Source: Clostridium aceticum
GTDB lineage: Bacteria; Bacillota; Clostridia; Peptostreptococcales; Natronincolaceae
DNA length: 64,000 bases
Direction: 5' to 3'
NCBI RefSeq assembly: GCF_001042715.1
Contig: NZ_CP009687.1
Location: 186,001-250,000, forward strand
Shown here: piece after piece, positions 1 through 8,269 of the stretch
Numbering within the stretch: the first letter of the stretch is position 1
Layout of the letters: every line of letters starts with the position of its first letter
Program-made: the position numbers and the translations under genes
The notes under the pieces: model-generated
Seen by the model: the letters and a program-made list of their open reading frames with translations, nothing else
Told to the model about the DNA's origin: nothing
The model's database searches: none

Positions 1-1
1 T

Positions 2-1687
2 CCTATGCTGTCTTCTAAGATTTTGAAGGTAGATAGAATTGTGGAAGGGGAAAAGCCTAAAAAGAGAAAAATTTTCACAGGTATTTATGATCTCTTTGAT
101 CGTGCTTTTTCTGGACTAGAGAAGACCTACAAAAAAATATTGGTATGGGGTCTAGGTCATAGAAAAACCCTTATTTTTATGACCATAGTAATATTTGTGG
201 CCAGTGTTTCTTCAGTGTTTCTTGTAGGGGCAGAGTTCTTCCCTGCTTCCGACCAAGGACAAATAGATGTTAATGTCACTTTACCAACAGGGTCACAATT
301 AAGTGAAACAGACGAAATCCTGCAACGCATAGAAGCTTTGGTTGCTCCTATAGAAGAAATCGATATTGTTTATAGCACCATTGGTGGCAGTATGGGAGCA
401 GGGTTTATGTCAAGTAATGAAAACCGTGGAAGTATGACGGTCATGTTGGTGAGTCTTAGCCAAAGAAGCAGAAGTGATAATGAGGTTGCCGATGAAATAA
501 GGAGTCTTGTTAGAGACATTGCTGGCGCAGAGATCAGTGTAGCAAGTGCCGACGGCATGGCAATGGGAGGTGCTAGTGCACCGATAGAGATAAAGGTCAA
601 GGGAGATGACCTAGAAGTTCTTAAGGAGATTACAGAGGACTTTAGAAGAATAGTGGCACAGGTAGAGGGCACACGAGATGTAGAAACTAGTTTTTCAGAA
701 GGGGTGCCTGAGCTTCAAATTCATATTAACAAATATCAGGCTTCTACCTACGGCTTGACAACAGCTCAAGTGGCAAATGCTGTAAGAAATTTTGCTCTAG
801 GTACGACGGTTTCTAGGTTTAGAGAAGATGGAGATGAGACGAACATCATCATCAGAGGAGAAGAAAGTATACGACAAGACCTAGCTAACTTAGAGCAGAT
901 AGGTATTCAAACCCCTATGGGCAGTACAGTCCCATTAAACCAAGTGGCAGATATGTATATTGCCCAAGGACCTACAAGTATCAATAGAGAAGATCAACAT
1001 AGGGTAGCCACCGTTACCAGTGAACTCAGCGGCAGGGACTTAGTAAGTGTCACACGGGATATTACAGCTTTATTGGAGGACTACGATTTGCCAGAAGGAT
1101 ATTTTTATCAAATGGGTGGAGAAAATGAACAGATGGTAGAAGCATTTGCTGACTTACTTTTGGCAATTGTGCTGGCTATTATCTTGGTCTATATGGTTAT
1201 GGCTTCCCAGTTTGAGTCATTAATGCACCCCTTTACTATTATTATGTCCATACCTTTGGCTTTTTCTGGAGGTTTCTTAGGTCTATTTATAACAGGAAGA
1301 ACCTTGAATGTACCAGCTTTTATAGGGCTTCTGATGCTGGCGGGGATTGTTATTAATAATGGTATCGTGCTGGTGGATTATATCAACATCTTAAGAGGGT
1401 CAGGCAAAGAAAGAAGCGAAGCCATCACTATAGCAGGACCTACAAGACTAAGACCTATCCTAATGACAACATTGACAACGGTGTTGGCGATGGTTCCTTT
1501 AGCCTTAGGGATAGGAGAAGGAGCAGAAGCTCAAGCACCTATGGCCACCACTGTTATTGGAGGATTGCTGTTATCGACGGTGTTAACCCTATTAGTAACA
1601 CCGATTATCTACACAATAATGGATGATTTTGCAATATGGGTAAAAAGGAAGATTAAAAGAAAAGGCAAAGAGACTATTACGAATTAA
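2..1687 (+). CDS. RND-family efflux transporter, C-terminal half (5' end cut by the window edge)
   Basis: This is an inner-membrane efflux pump of the AcrB/HAE1 branch of the RND superfamily, driven by ion gradient. The reading frame is open to the left edge, and its first codons (Pro-Met-Leu) fit the conserved Thr-Pro end of a core membrane helix, so roughly the first half of a ~1000-residue protein is missing. What is seen is a single TM helix near residues 50-72 of the visible part, a large extracytoplasmic porter domain rich in beta-alpha-beta pattern, then a C-terminal bundle of five hydrophobic segments with GIVINNGIVLVDY, typical of RND TM10-11. The TetR gene 17 bp downstream is probably its regulator. 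The substrate cannot be deduced. Confidence 0.9.
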   Translation, partial: PMLSSKILKVDRIVEGEKPKKRKIFTGIYDLFDRAFSGLEKTYKKILVWGLGHRKTLIFMTIVIFVASVSSVFLVGAEFFPASDQGQIDVNVTLPTGSQLSETDEILQRIEALVAPIEEIDIVYSTIGGSMGAGFMSSNENRGSMTVMLVSLSQRSRSDNEVADEIRSLVRDIAGAEISVASADGMAMGGASAPIEIKVKGDDLEVLKEITEDFRRIVAQVEGTRDVETSFSEGVPELQIHINKYQASTYGLTTAQVANAVRNFALGTTVSRFREDGDETNIIIRGEESIRQDLANLEQIGIQTPMGSTVPLNQVADMYIAQGPTSINREDQHRVATVTSELSGRDLVSVTRDITALLEDYDLPEGYFYQMGGENEQMVEAFADLLLAIVLAIILVYMVMASQFESLMHPFTIIMSIPLAFSGGFLGLFITGRTLNVPAFIGLLMLAGIVINNGIVLVDYINILRGSGKERSEAITIAGPTRLRPILMTTLTTVLAMVPLALGIGEGAEAQAPMATTVIGGLLLSTVLTLLVTPIIYTIMDDFAIWVKRKIKRKGKETITN

Positions 1688-1704
1688 GGCTTGGAGGGGG
1701 AGCA

Positions 1705-2295
1705 ATGATAGCAACAATGAAGGAGAAAGAATACTTAATTCTAGAAGCGGCCCTTAAGGCTTTTAAACAGCATGGGTTTTATGAAGCAAAAATTTCTGAC
1801 ATCGCAAAAGAGGCAGGAATAGGGAAAGGCACTGTCTATGAATATTTTGATAGTAAAAAACAATTGTTTGAAAGATCAATTCTATATATAACAGAGCAGT
1901 ACATTGAAGGTGCAAGAGAAATTATAAAGAAAGAAAAAAAGTTAAAGGAAAAATTAGTGTTACTTGCTGGATATCATGGAAAGTTTGTGGAGAAATATGT
2001 TCAAGCTGGAGAATTGATGTTCTCAAAAAATAGTGTTATATCGGAGGAACTGGTTTATAAAATCTTAGAAGCTAAAAATATCCTCTATGGTTTTATTGAC
2101 GCTTTGATAGAAGAAGGTGTTGATCATGGTGAGCTGAGGGGAGATATAGATAAAAAGATAATGCTTTTGACGCTTTGGGGAGCAATTACAGAAAATTATC
2201 AGGAAAAAATCCTCTTCCAAAAGCTTTCAGCAGAAGATGTAGATGCTGACAGCATCATTAATAGTGTTTTTGGAGGAATAGCAGGAAACTATTAA
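1705..2295 (+). CDS. TetR/AcrR-family transcriptional regulator
   Basis: This 196-aa protein has a typical TetR N-terminal helix-turn-helix (residues ~10-55, with the signature ISDIAKEAGIGKGTVYEYF) and a variable all-helical ligand-binding C-terminal part. The start follows a GGAGGGGG ribosome binding site. It lies 17 bp after the RND pump gene on the same strand, so co-transcription and control of the pump are likely but inferred. A strong hairpin follows the stop. Confidence 0.88.
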   Translation: MIATMKEKEYLILEAALKAFKQHGFYEAKISDIAKEAGIGKGTVYEYFDSKKQLFERSILYITEQYIEGAREIIKKEKKLKEKLVLLAGYHGKFVEKYVQAGELMFSKNSVISEELVYKILEAKNILYGFIDALIEEGVDHGELRGDIDKKIMLLTLWGAITENYQEKILFQKLSAEDVDADSIINSVFGGIAGNY

Positions 2296-2310
2296 AAGCA
2301 ATAAAATATC

Positions 2311-2345
2311 AACAATCCCACAAGATTGTCACTTGTGGGATTGTT
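2311..2345 (+). terminator. Terminator hairpin after the tetR gene
   Basis: AACAATCCCACAAG (2311-2324) pairs perfectly with CTTGTGGGATTGTT (2332-2345) around a 7-nt loop, followed by a short T-rich stretch. Confidence 0.8.
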
Positions 2346-2367
2346 AGTTTTACTGATACAAAGTAAC

Positions 2368-2495
2368 CATAGGCGTAAACTTAATGCGATTATTACCAAA
2401 ATTCTCTTGAATTGTTATTTTACTAACACTAAGCTCCTTCGACTCCGATTTGCTCCACTCAGCATGACAAATTATGGATTAAGTTAACGCTAATG
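2368..2495 (+). mobile_element. MITE-like repeat, copy 1 (128 bp)
   Basis: It begins CATAGGCGTAAACTTAA and ends with the inverted counterpart TTAAGTTAACGCTAATG. The flanking decamers acaaagtaac (2358-2367) and acaaggtaat (2496-2505) match at 8 of 10 positions, as expected of an aged target-site duplication. The interior carries a degenerate CTTCGACTCCG...CTCAGCATGAC core. There is no open reading frame; it lies between tetR and galU. Confidence 0.8.
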
Positions 2496-2541
2496 ACAAG
2501 GTAATTAGTTAAGATAACCAGTGAAATACATTTAGAAACTA

Positions 2542-2550
2542 TGATACAAT
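2542..2550 (+). promoter_or_regulatory. Possible extended -10 promoter for galU
   Basis: TG-a-TACAAT lies 38 bp upstream of the galU start codon. No convincing -35 box is visible at 17 bp spacing, so support rests on the extended -10. Confidence 0.4.
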
Positions 2551-2587
2551 AGTAACAGAAGATTTATGCATAAGGAGGAAAAAAATC

Positions 2588-3508
2588 ATGAAGGTAAAAA
2601 AGGCGATTATACCGGCGGCTGGATTAGGGACAAGGTTTTTGCCGGCCACCAAGGCACAGCCTAAAGAAATGCTGCCTATTGTAGATAAACCCACATTACA
2701 ATATATTATTGAAGAAGCTGTGGATTCTGGCATAGAAGAAATACTAATTATTACAGGAAGAAATAAAAAGTCTATTGAAGACCACTTTGACAAATCCATC
2801 GAGCTGGAACTAGAATTAGAAAAAAAGGGAAAAGATGATTTATTAGAGGAGATAAGGAAGATCTCTGATATGGTAAATATCCACTATATTCGACAAAAAG
2901 AACCAAAGGGCTTAGGACATGCTATTCATTGCGCCAAAAGTTTCATAGGGGATGAGCCTTTTGCTGTGCTTCTAGGAGATGACATTGTAGATGCTGAGAT
3001 ACCTTGTCTAAAACAAATGATAGAAGTATATAATGAATATAAGACAACGATCTTAGGGGTACAGCAGGTGCCGATGGAGGATGTAGATAAATACGGTATT
3101 GTAGCAGGAAAACATATAGAAGATAGGGTCTATAAAGTAAAGGACTTAGTAGAAAAACCAGCAGTAGAAGAGGCTCCTTCAAATGTAGCCATTTTGGGAA
3201 GATATATTATCAGCCCTGAAATATTTGCTGTACTGGAAAATACAGAGCCCGGTAAAGGAGGAGAAATCCAACTAACGGATGCTTTGAAGGTTTTGGCACA
3301 AAAAGAAGCGATGTATGCCTACAACTTCAAGGGAAAGAGATATGATGTAGGGGACAAACTAGGCTTTTTACAGGCTACTGTGGAATTTGCATTAAAGAGA
3401 GAAGATTTAAAAGAGGAATTTTTTCAGTATCTTACAGAAATTGTTAAGACGGAAAAAAATGATGGCATGGAGGAAATTGCTATTGTAGTAGATGAAGCAA
3501 TCGGTTAA
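2588..3508 (+). CDS. galU: UTP-glucose-1-phosphate uridylyltransferase
   Basis: It makes UDP-glucose from UTP and glucose-1-phosphate for surface polysaccharides and glycolipids. The 306-aa length is normal for the family. The nucleotide-binding signature GLGTRFLPAT is at residues 12-21, followed by KAQPKEMLP with the catalytic-site lysine. The start is fixed by AAGGAGG about 10 nt upstream. It lies before a membrane glycosyltransferase, a GT2 enzyme and GtrA, which suggests that this locus activates sugar and transfers it to an envelope acceptor. Confidence 0.95.
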   Translation: MKVKKAIIPAAGLGTRFLPATKAQPKEMLPIVDKPTLQYIIEEAVDSGIEEILIITGRNKKSIEDHFDKSIELELELEKKGKDDLLEEIRKISDMVNIHYIRQKEPKGLGHAIHCAKSFIGDEPFAVLLGDDIVDAEIPCLKQMIEVYNEYKTTILGVQQVPMEDVDKYGIVAGKHIEDRVYKVKDLVEKPAVEEAPSNVAILGRYIISPEIFAVLENTEPGKGGEIQLTDALKVLAQKEAMYAYNFKGKRYDVGDKLGFLQATVEFALKREDLKEEFFQYLTEIVKTEKNDGMEEIAIVVDEAIG

Positions 3509-3512
3509 ATAA

Positions 3513-3550
3513 GGGGAGGACTGCTTAAATATGGTATAGCAGCCCTCCCC
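3513..3550 (+). terminator. Hairpin downstream of galU, possible terminator
   Basis: GGGGAGGactGCT pairs with AGCagCCCTCCCC around a 12-nt loop. The U-tract after it is poor, so it may be a weak terminator or an mRNA-end structure. Confidence 0.5.
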
Positions 3551-3571
3551 GTAGCTTTATCATAGAAAGTA

Positions 3572-3580
3572 TGTTATAAT
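3572..3580 (+). promoter_or_regulatory. Extended -10 promoter for the membrane glycosyltransferase gene
   Basis: TG-t-TATAAT is a perfect extended -10, 43 bp before the start codon at 3623. The -35 region is weak. Confidence 0.5.
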
Positions 3581-3622
3581 AAGCATGAATTTTGAAGAAA
3601 AATAGGATGTGGAGAGGAAAAA

Positions 3623-5098
3623 ATGATACAAAAAATAGTACGAAAGGTAGTACTTTCTTTTTATTTACTGTTCTTTATACTTGTAGTAATTTATGGAAAT
3701 TTTCTTCGGGGGCCCTATCTTTATCAAAGACCCACCCTTTACTTGTTATTTTATAGCTTGTTAATGAGCGGTGGATTTGTAGGGGTTTTTTATTTGTTGA
3801 AGAAGGTAGAGTTTTTGAAGTCTCCAAAGATTTTTATACCATTGCTTTCATTGATTGCCTTTGCTCCAAGATATATATGGGTAAGGCTAATGAATACCGT
3901 CCCAGTGTATGATTTCTTAAGATATTATAACTATGCAGCAGCTTTGCTGCAGGGGGACTATGATGCTTATTTAGAAATTCGCAACGTTTTTCCTCATCTA
4001 TCGGGATATCCGTTGGTACTTTCTTATGTCTACAGACTATTTGGCGATACTGTAGCAGTAGGAAAATGGTTTAATGTATTTTGCTCTGTGGGGACAGCTA
4101 TCCTTTTATACTTGTTGGTGCGGGAGCTTTTAGGAGATACAGCGGGACAGGCAGCGGGATTGATTTTTGCCCTATACCCAGCGGATATTATGTATATTAC
4201 GCTGTTGGCATCAGAGCATGTGTTTTTAGTGTTATTTCTATTGTCGATCTATTTATTTATTCATTATACAAAAACAACGTTGACGGGCTGGAAAGTGCTG
4301 AGATTGTTATTAGTGGGGCTGGTGATGGGGATTGCTCATATTATTCGGCCAGTATCTTCACTGCTATTTCCCCCTATGCTAGCCTATTTGCTATTTTTTC
4401 ACGAAATAAAAAAACCTATGGTAAGTTTTTTAAAGGAAAAAGGAAAAGTGGTGGCTATGATCGTTTTAGCTTTTTTCCTGACATTGGGGATGCTAAATCT
4501 CATTTATCTTGATACAGTGAAGGTACCCTTAGGGAAAACAGCAGGAGGATTTAACATGTATGTGGGAACAGATCCTGAAAGAACTGGTATGTGGAATCCC
4601 ACTGCATGGCAGATTATTGAAGAATATGACCATGATTTTTATAGGGTTCATGGAGAAGCTCAAAGGCGGGCTATTGAACGGATAAAAGAAGACCCCACTG
4701 GCTTTGTGGCATTGGCGGAACAAAAATTTGCTATTCAGTGGACGACAGATGATTACGCCCTTTACTGGAGCATGTTGGAGGTTTACCCCGATACCGCCTT
4801 TAGCCTATGGGTGGAGGAAAACAAAGACACCGTGGACATAGTAGCACAAAGTTATTATATGGGTATAGTGATGCTTGCTCTTTTAGGTGTATGGTATAGC
4901 ATAAAAAAGAGGAGGGAGTACCCTATCGGCTTAGCTGCTTTGATTGTACTGGTTTTTACAGCTGCCCATGTGCTGATAGAGGTTCAGTCTCGATACCATC
5001 ATCCAGTAGTGCCCTTCTTTATTTTGACAGCAGCGGCGGCACTAGTGCATGTGACGGGGGCCGGAGATAAAATCGGAAATGGAGGATTACGGGCATGA
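3623..5098 (+). CDS. GT39/ArnT-like multi-span membrane glycosyltransferase
   Basis: This 491-aa protein has about ten hydrophobic segments and the layout of GT-C enzymes (PMT/ArnT families), which move a sugar from a polyprenyl-phosphate carrier to an acceptor outside the membrane. An acidic residue after the first helices (VYDFLRYYNYA) and the long loop with YPLVLSYVY fit this fold. Its stop overlaps the start of the GT2 gene (ATGA), and GT2 plus GtrA enzymes typically supply and flip the polyprenyl-phosphate sugar. Family placement is by pattern; donor and acceptor are unknown. If the GT2 partner is inactive because of the insertion, this enzyme may lack its donor. Confidence 0.75.
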   Translation: MIQKIVRKVVLSFYLLFFILVVIYGNFLRGPYLYQRPTLYLLFYSLLMSGGFVGVFYLLKKVEFLKSPKIFIPLLSLIAFAPRYIWVRLMNTVPVYDFLRYYNYAAALLQGDYDAYLEIRNVFPHLSGYPLVLSYVYRLFGDTVAVGKWFNVFCSVGTAILLYLLVRELLGDTAGQAAGLIFALYPADIMYITLLASEHVFLVLFLLSIYLFIHYTKTTLTGWKVLRLLLVGLVMGIAHIIRPVSSLLFPPMLAYLLFFHEIKKPMVSFLKEKGKVVAMIVLAFFLTLGMLNLIYLDTVKVPLGKTAGGFNMYVGTDPERTGMWNPTAWQIIEEYDHDFYRVHGEAQRRAIERIKEDPTGFVALAEQKFAIQWTTDDYALYWSMLEVYPDTAFSLWVEENKDTVDIVAQSYYMGIVMLALLGVWYSIKKRREYPIGLAALIVLVFTAAHVLIEVQSRYHHPVVPFFILTAAAALVHVTGAGDKIGNGGLRA

Positions 5099-5442
5099 AG
5101 GAAAAACTAGTATCTTTAGTAGTACCTATGTATTGTGAAAATGAAGTAGCTCGGGAATGTTATAAGCGTCTGAAAAAAGTCTTGGCGGAAAATAACATCT
5201 CCCATGAAATTCTTTTTATCAATGACGGCAGCAAAGATAATACTTTAAGCATATTAGAAGAAATTGCTAAAGAAGATAAAAAAGTAAAGGTAATCAGCTT
5301 TGCTAGAAACTTCGGTCATCAGATCGCTGTAACTGCTGGTATAAAAAAAGCTGCAGGAGATGCAGTCGTGGTGATTGATGCGGACCTTCAAGATCCACCG
5401 GAGTTGATTCCTGAGATGCTGTCGTTGTGGCAGCAGGGTTAC
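5095..5442 (+). pseudogene. 5' part of a GtrB/DPM1-like GT2 glycosyltransferase, interrupted by an IS
   Basis: These 116 codons hold the nucleotide-sugar-binding half of a family-2 glycosyltransferase: LVSLVVPMYCENE at the start, FINDGSKDNT, and the metal-binding VVIDADLQDPPELIPE. The frame leaves the gene at the TTAC target site (5439-5442) and then reads a few insertion-element codons to a stop at 5455-5457. The rest of the gene resumes in frame at 7172. As it stands the protein would be truncated after the DxD motif and lack its membrane anchor, so it is probably inactive. Confidence 0.92.
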
Positions 5443-5460
5443 AGTAAATTCGCCTGAAAG

Positions 5461-5480
5461 CCCACGGTTTCAATCGTGGG
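5461..5480 (+). repeat. IS left-end hairpin
   Basis: CCCACG (5461-5466) pairs with CGTGGG (5475-5480), 18 nt inside the left cleavage site. TnpA recognises such hairpins on the single strand in the IS200/IS605 family. Confidence 0.8.
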
Positions 5481-5543
5481 ATGAAAGGCGTTTCTTTTAA
5501 TCTTCTTGTTGCAGTTTCAGTTTAAAACTGATACTATAAATAT

Positions 5544-5942
5544 ATGGGACAAGATTATAGAAGAACACAAACAACAGTATCTTTAATAAACTATCATTTT
5601 GTTTTCTGTCCAAGGTACAGACGTAAAGTTCTAGTTGGAGAAGTTGAAATAAAATTTAAACAGCTTCTCAATGAGATTTGTAAAGACATTGAAATAGAAA
5701 TTTTGGCAATAGAATGTGATAAAGACCACTGCCATCTTTTTGTCAATGCACTTCCTCATTTAAGTCCAGCAGACATAATGGCAAAAGTGAAAGGAGTGAC
5801 TTCTCGATTATTAAGGCAGGAATTTAAACATCTGCGACATTTGCCAAGTCTTTGGACAAGAAGCTATTTTGTATCTACCGCAGGAAATGTATCAAGTGAA
5901 ACTATAAAACGATATGTTGAAGAACAAAAAACAAGGGGGTGA
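5544..5942 (+). CDS. tnpA: IS200/IS605-family Y1 HUH transposase TnpA
   Basis: This 132-aa enzyme cuts and rejoins single-stranded element ends. The HUH-type metal site is DKDHCHLFV (His-Cys-His) near residues 70-75, and the catalytic tyrosine is in ETIKRYVEEQ near the C-terminus. Length and motifs are those of a complete TnpA. Its stop lies 4 bp before the tnpB start, so the two genes are probably translated from one transcript. Confidence 0.93.
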   Translation: MGQDYRRTQTTVSLINYHFVFCPRYRRKVLVGEVEIKFKQLLNEICKDIEIEILAIECDKDHCHLFVNALPHLSPADIMAKVKGVTSRLLRQEFKHLRHLPSLWTRSYFVSTAGNVSSETIKRYVEEQKTRG

Positions 5943-5946
5943 AACA

Positions 5947-7044
5947 ATGCAGATAACAGTAAAATTTAATATTATTTTGACAAAAGAACAAGTACAACTA
6001 ATAGAATCTATATCAAAAGAATATATCCATACTGTTAATAGCCTTGTTTCATCTACGCTCCAATCAGAAGAAAGAGTAAAGCTATCATCTAAAGATGTTT
6101 TTGCAAATATGCCAAGTGCAGTGAAAAATCAATCTATTAGAGATGCCAAAAGTATCTGTACTAAGTACAAGAAAGCTATCAAGGCTAATTCCAAACTGCC
6201 TACTGATAAACAAAAAGTAATCAATGTAGCTACCCTTAAAAAACCTGTCTGTATATGGAATAATCAAAATTATTCACTTAAAGACGGTATTCTTAGTTTT
6301 CCCGTTATTATAGATGGGAAATCGCAGCGTATTCAAACTAGAACTATCATGACAGACTATCAGCTAAAACAACTAGAAGGTCATTTGGGAGCATTGCGTA
6401 TAACTAAGAAAAGCAATAAATATATCGCTCAAATAAGTGTTGAAAAAGTATCTCATATAGTTAAAGGTGATGTTGTAATGGGTGTTGACTTAGGCCTAAA
6501 AGTTCCTGCTGTAGCTGTAACCGATTCAGGAAAAACGTTTTTTTTTGGAAACGGTAGGCAAAATAAATACGTCAAACGTAAATATAAAGCGAAACGTAAA
6601 AAACTTGGAAAAGCCAAGAAGCTTAAAGTCATTAAAAAGCTTGATGATAAAGAACAACGTTGGATGACAGACCAAGACCACAAAGTAAGTAGAGAAATAA
6701 TTAATTTTGCAGTAAATAATAATGTTTCTGATATTCGGCTTGAAAAATTAACGAATATCAGAAACACGGCAAGAACAAGCCGTAAAAACGAAAAAAATCT
6801 ACATACATGGTCATTCTATCGTCTAGCTCAATTCATAGAGTATAAGGCACTATTGAAGGGGATAAAGGTTGAATATGTTGATCCTAAATACACTTCTCAA
6901 ATATGCCCTGAATGTAAGAAACTAAATAAAGCAAGAGATAGAAAATATAAATGCTCCTGTGGTTTTAAAACACATAGGGATAGAGTAGGTGCTATAAATA
7001 TAATTAATGCACCTGTAGTAGATGGTAAAAGTCTACTAGCCTAG
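5947..7044 (+). CDS. tnpB: TnpB RNA-guided nuclease (OMEGA system)
   Basis: This 365-aa protein belongs to the RuvC-like TnpB family, relatives of Cas12 that use an RNA made from the element's right end to cut DNA next to a target-adjacent motif. All three RuvC acidic residues are visible: Asp in GVDLGLKVPAVAVT, Glu in IRLEKLTNIR, and Asp in THRDRVGAINI. Between the last two is a zinc ribbon CPEC...CSCG. The start at 5947 is chosen because AGGGGGTG precedes it; an upstream in-frame ATG at 5914 overlaps tnpA and has no such site. The gene appears intact. Confidence 0.92.
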   Translation: MQITVKFNIILTKEQVQLIESISKEYIHTVNSLVSSTLQSEERVKLSSKDVFANMPSAVKNQSIRDAKSICTKYKKAIKANSKLPTDKQKVINVATLKKPVCIWNNQNYSLKDGILSFPVIIDGKSQRIQTRTIMTDYQLKQLEGHLGALRITKKSNKYIAQISVEKVSHIVKGDVVMGVDLGLKVPAVAVTDSGKTFFFGNGRQNKYVKRKYKAKRKKLGKAKKLKVIKKLDDKEQRWMTDQDHKVSREIINFAVNNNVSDIRLEKLTNIRNTARTSRKNEKNLHTWSFYRLAQFIEYKALLKGIKVEYVDPKYTSQICPECKKLNKARDRKYKCSCGFKTHRDRVGAINIINAPVVDGKSLLA

Positions 7045-7171
7045 GGTACTATATGTACTGCTCTAGGAGGGGTAATGGCATACCCTAAGCTTGAGGTCAT
7101 ACTCCGATAGCAGAAATGTACTTCGGTTTAATCACTCAAGAATCCCACTGCTTTAGCTGTGGGAGTGTCAA
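7045..7171 (+). ncRNA. Probable omega/re-RNA scaffold of TnpB (right end of the IS)
   Basis: In characterised IS200/IS605 elements the guide RNA comes from the 3' end of tnpB through the right end, and the guide is the flanking DNA just beyond. Here the 127 bp after the tnpB stop contain several short stems and end in the right-end hairpin and TCAA. The guide would begin with CATGTAGTCTATGGGC at 7172, which is glycosyltransferase sequence. The 5' end of the RNA is not visible and may lie inside tnpB. The assignment rests on family knowledge. Confidence 0.55.
7144..7163 (+). repeat. IS right-end hairpin
   Basis: CCCAC-t-GC pairs with GC-t-GTGGG around TTTA. The opposed T residues form the mismatched or bulged position seen in IS608-type end hairpins. 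It ends 4 bases before the terminal TCAA. Confidence 0.8.
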
Positions 7172-7777
7172 CATGTAGTCTATGGGCAAAGAAAAAAACG
7201 CAAAGGCGAAACGTGGTTTAAACTAGCAACTGCAAAATACTTTTATAGATTCTTAAACAAAATGACAGAGGTAGAGATCCCTGTGGATACAGGGGACTTC
7301 CGTTTGATGGATCGTAAAGTAGTGGATGTTTTTAACAGCATGCCTGAGAAAAATCGCTTTATCCGGGGTATGATCAGCTGGGTTGGTTTTAAGCAAATAG
7401 CACTGTTTTACGAAAGAGAGGAAAGATTTGCTGGAGAAACCAAGTATCCTTTGAAAAAGATGCTGCAGCTAGCCTCCGATGGTATTCTCTCTTTTTCCTT
7501 TAAGCCTATTAAATGGATAGAAGCTACAGGGCTGGTGGTGGTAGTACTAGGTACCTTGCTTATGCTTTACAGTGGTATTACCTGGAGCAGAGGTACTGTC
7601 AGCAGCATCCCTGGATGGCTCTGGCTGCTGGTTCTTTTAAGTGGCATACACTTATTGGCCCTTGGTATTTTGGGGGAATATATTGTAAGAATCTATGATG
7701 AAGCAAGGAAGAGACCTCTTTATACGGTTGAGAAGGAGATTAATATAGAACAAGGTGATGATAAGCATGATAGATAA
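7172..7777 (+). pseudogene. 3' part of the interrupted GT2 glycosyltransferase
   Basis: These 201 codons continue the frame left at 5442. They hold the C-terminal part of the catalytic domain (DTGDFRLMDRKVVD; RFAGETKYPLKKM) and two C-terminal membrane helices (EATGLVVVVLGTLLMLYS and a second ending LGILGEYIVRIYDEA), as in GtrB/YkcC-type polyprenyl-phosphate glycosyltransferases. The rebuilt protein would be 317 aa, the usual family length. No ribosome binding site is seen for independent translation of this part. The end overlaps the gtrA start. Confidence 0.9.
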
Positions 7778-8171
7778 AATCAAACACTATGCCTCTTATT
7801 TGATATTTGGTGTATTAACAACATTAGTAAATCTGGTAATCTATAAGGTGCTGGTAGATATGGGCATACATTATGCTATAAGCACGACGATAGCCTTCGT
7901 TGTAGCTGTGATGGTGGCTTTTTATACCAATCGTCGATGGGTGTTTGCCACTACAGGTAAGGGATTGATGAAGGAAATGGTTTTGTTTTTTACTGTGCGG
8001 ATTGGCACCTACGTTTTTGATCTAGTAGGATTGATTATCTTGATTCAGTTATTCCATATGGATGAATTTATCAGTAAGCTTATTGTAAATGGTGGTGTGG
8101 TCCTGTTGAACTATATTTTAAGTAAACGGGTAGTGTTTGCTACAGCCAATACAAGAAAAATAACTTCTTAA
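7767..8171 (+). CDS. GtrA-family membrane protein
   Basis: This 134-aa protein has four hydrophobic helices and the GtrA pattern (YLIFGVLTTLVNLVIYKVL at the start; FYTNRRWVF in the middle). GtrA proteins are proposed flippases for polyprenyl-phosphate-linked sugars. The start at 7767 is taken because AAGGTG (7752-7757) is 9 nt upstream; an in-frame ATG at 7755 overlaps that site. It overlaps the end of the GT2 gene, so the original operon was galactosyl/glucosyl-type GT39 - GT2 - gtrA. Insertion upstream may reduce its expression. Confidence 0.85.
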   Translation: MIDKIKHYASYLIFGVLTTLVNLVIYKVLVDMGIHYAISTTIAFVVAVMVAFYTNRRWVFATTGKGLMKEMVLFFTVRIGTYVFDLVGLIILIQLFHMDEFISKLIVNGGVVLLNYILSKRVVFATANTRKITS

Positions 8172-8269
8172 GGTTTATACAATGGCTGAAGGTGTTTATT
8201 AAGTGTGAAGTAGCAGAGAACGAATAAAAAAGCGATAAAACCCTTGGGGGACAAGTAAGGAGAAATGAC

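Larger units (their letters stand above)
5443..7171 (+). mobile_element. IS200/IS605-family insertion sequence (tnpA + tnpB), 1729 bp
   Basis: The left boundary lies just after TTAC and the right boundary just after TCAA (7168-7171). These are the left target and right cleavage tetranucleotides known for the IS608 group. Both ends carry subterminal imperfect hairpins (5461-5480 and 7144-7163), there are no inverted terminal repeats, and there is no target duplication, all as expected of single-strand transposition. Joining 5442 to 7172 restores a continuous glycosyltransferase frame (Gly-Tyr-His-Val-Val-Tyr), which fixes the boundaries to the base. Both genes look intact, so the element may still be mobile. 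Confidence 0.93.

Noticed and set aside
2396-2470. Repeat hairpins read as rho-independent terminators
   Set aside because: The CATCCTGAG-type hairpins lack T-runs, occur in both orientations, and are bounded by inverted ends with target duplications.
4081-4512. Alternative 143-codon frame inside the GT39-like gene
   Set aside because: It overlaps a clear membrane-protein gene in another frame and has no ribosome binding site.
5914-5946. Upstream ATG for tnpB at 5914
   Set aside because: It overlaps tnpA and has no binding site, while the ATG at 5947 follows AGGGGGTG and gives the usual family N-terminus.
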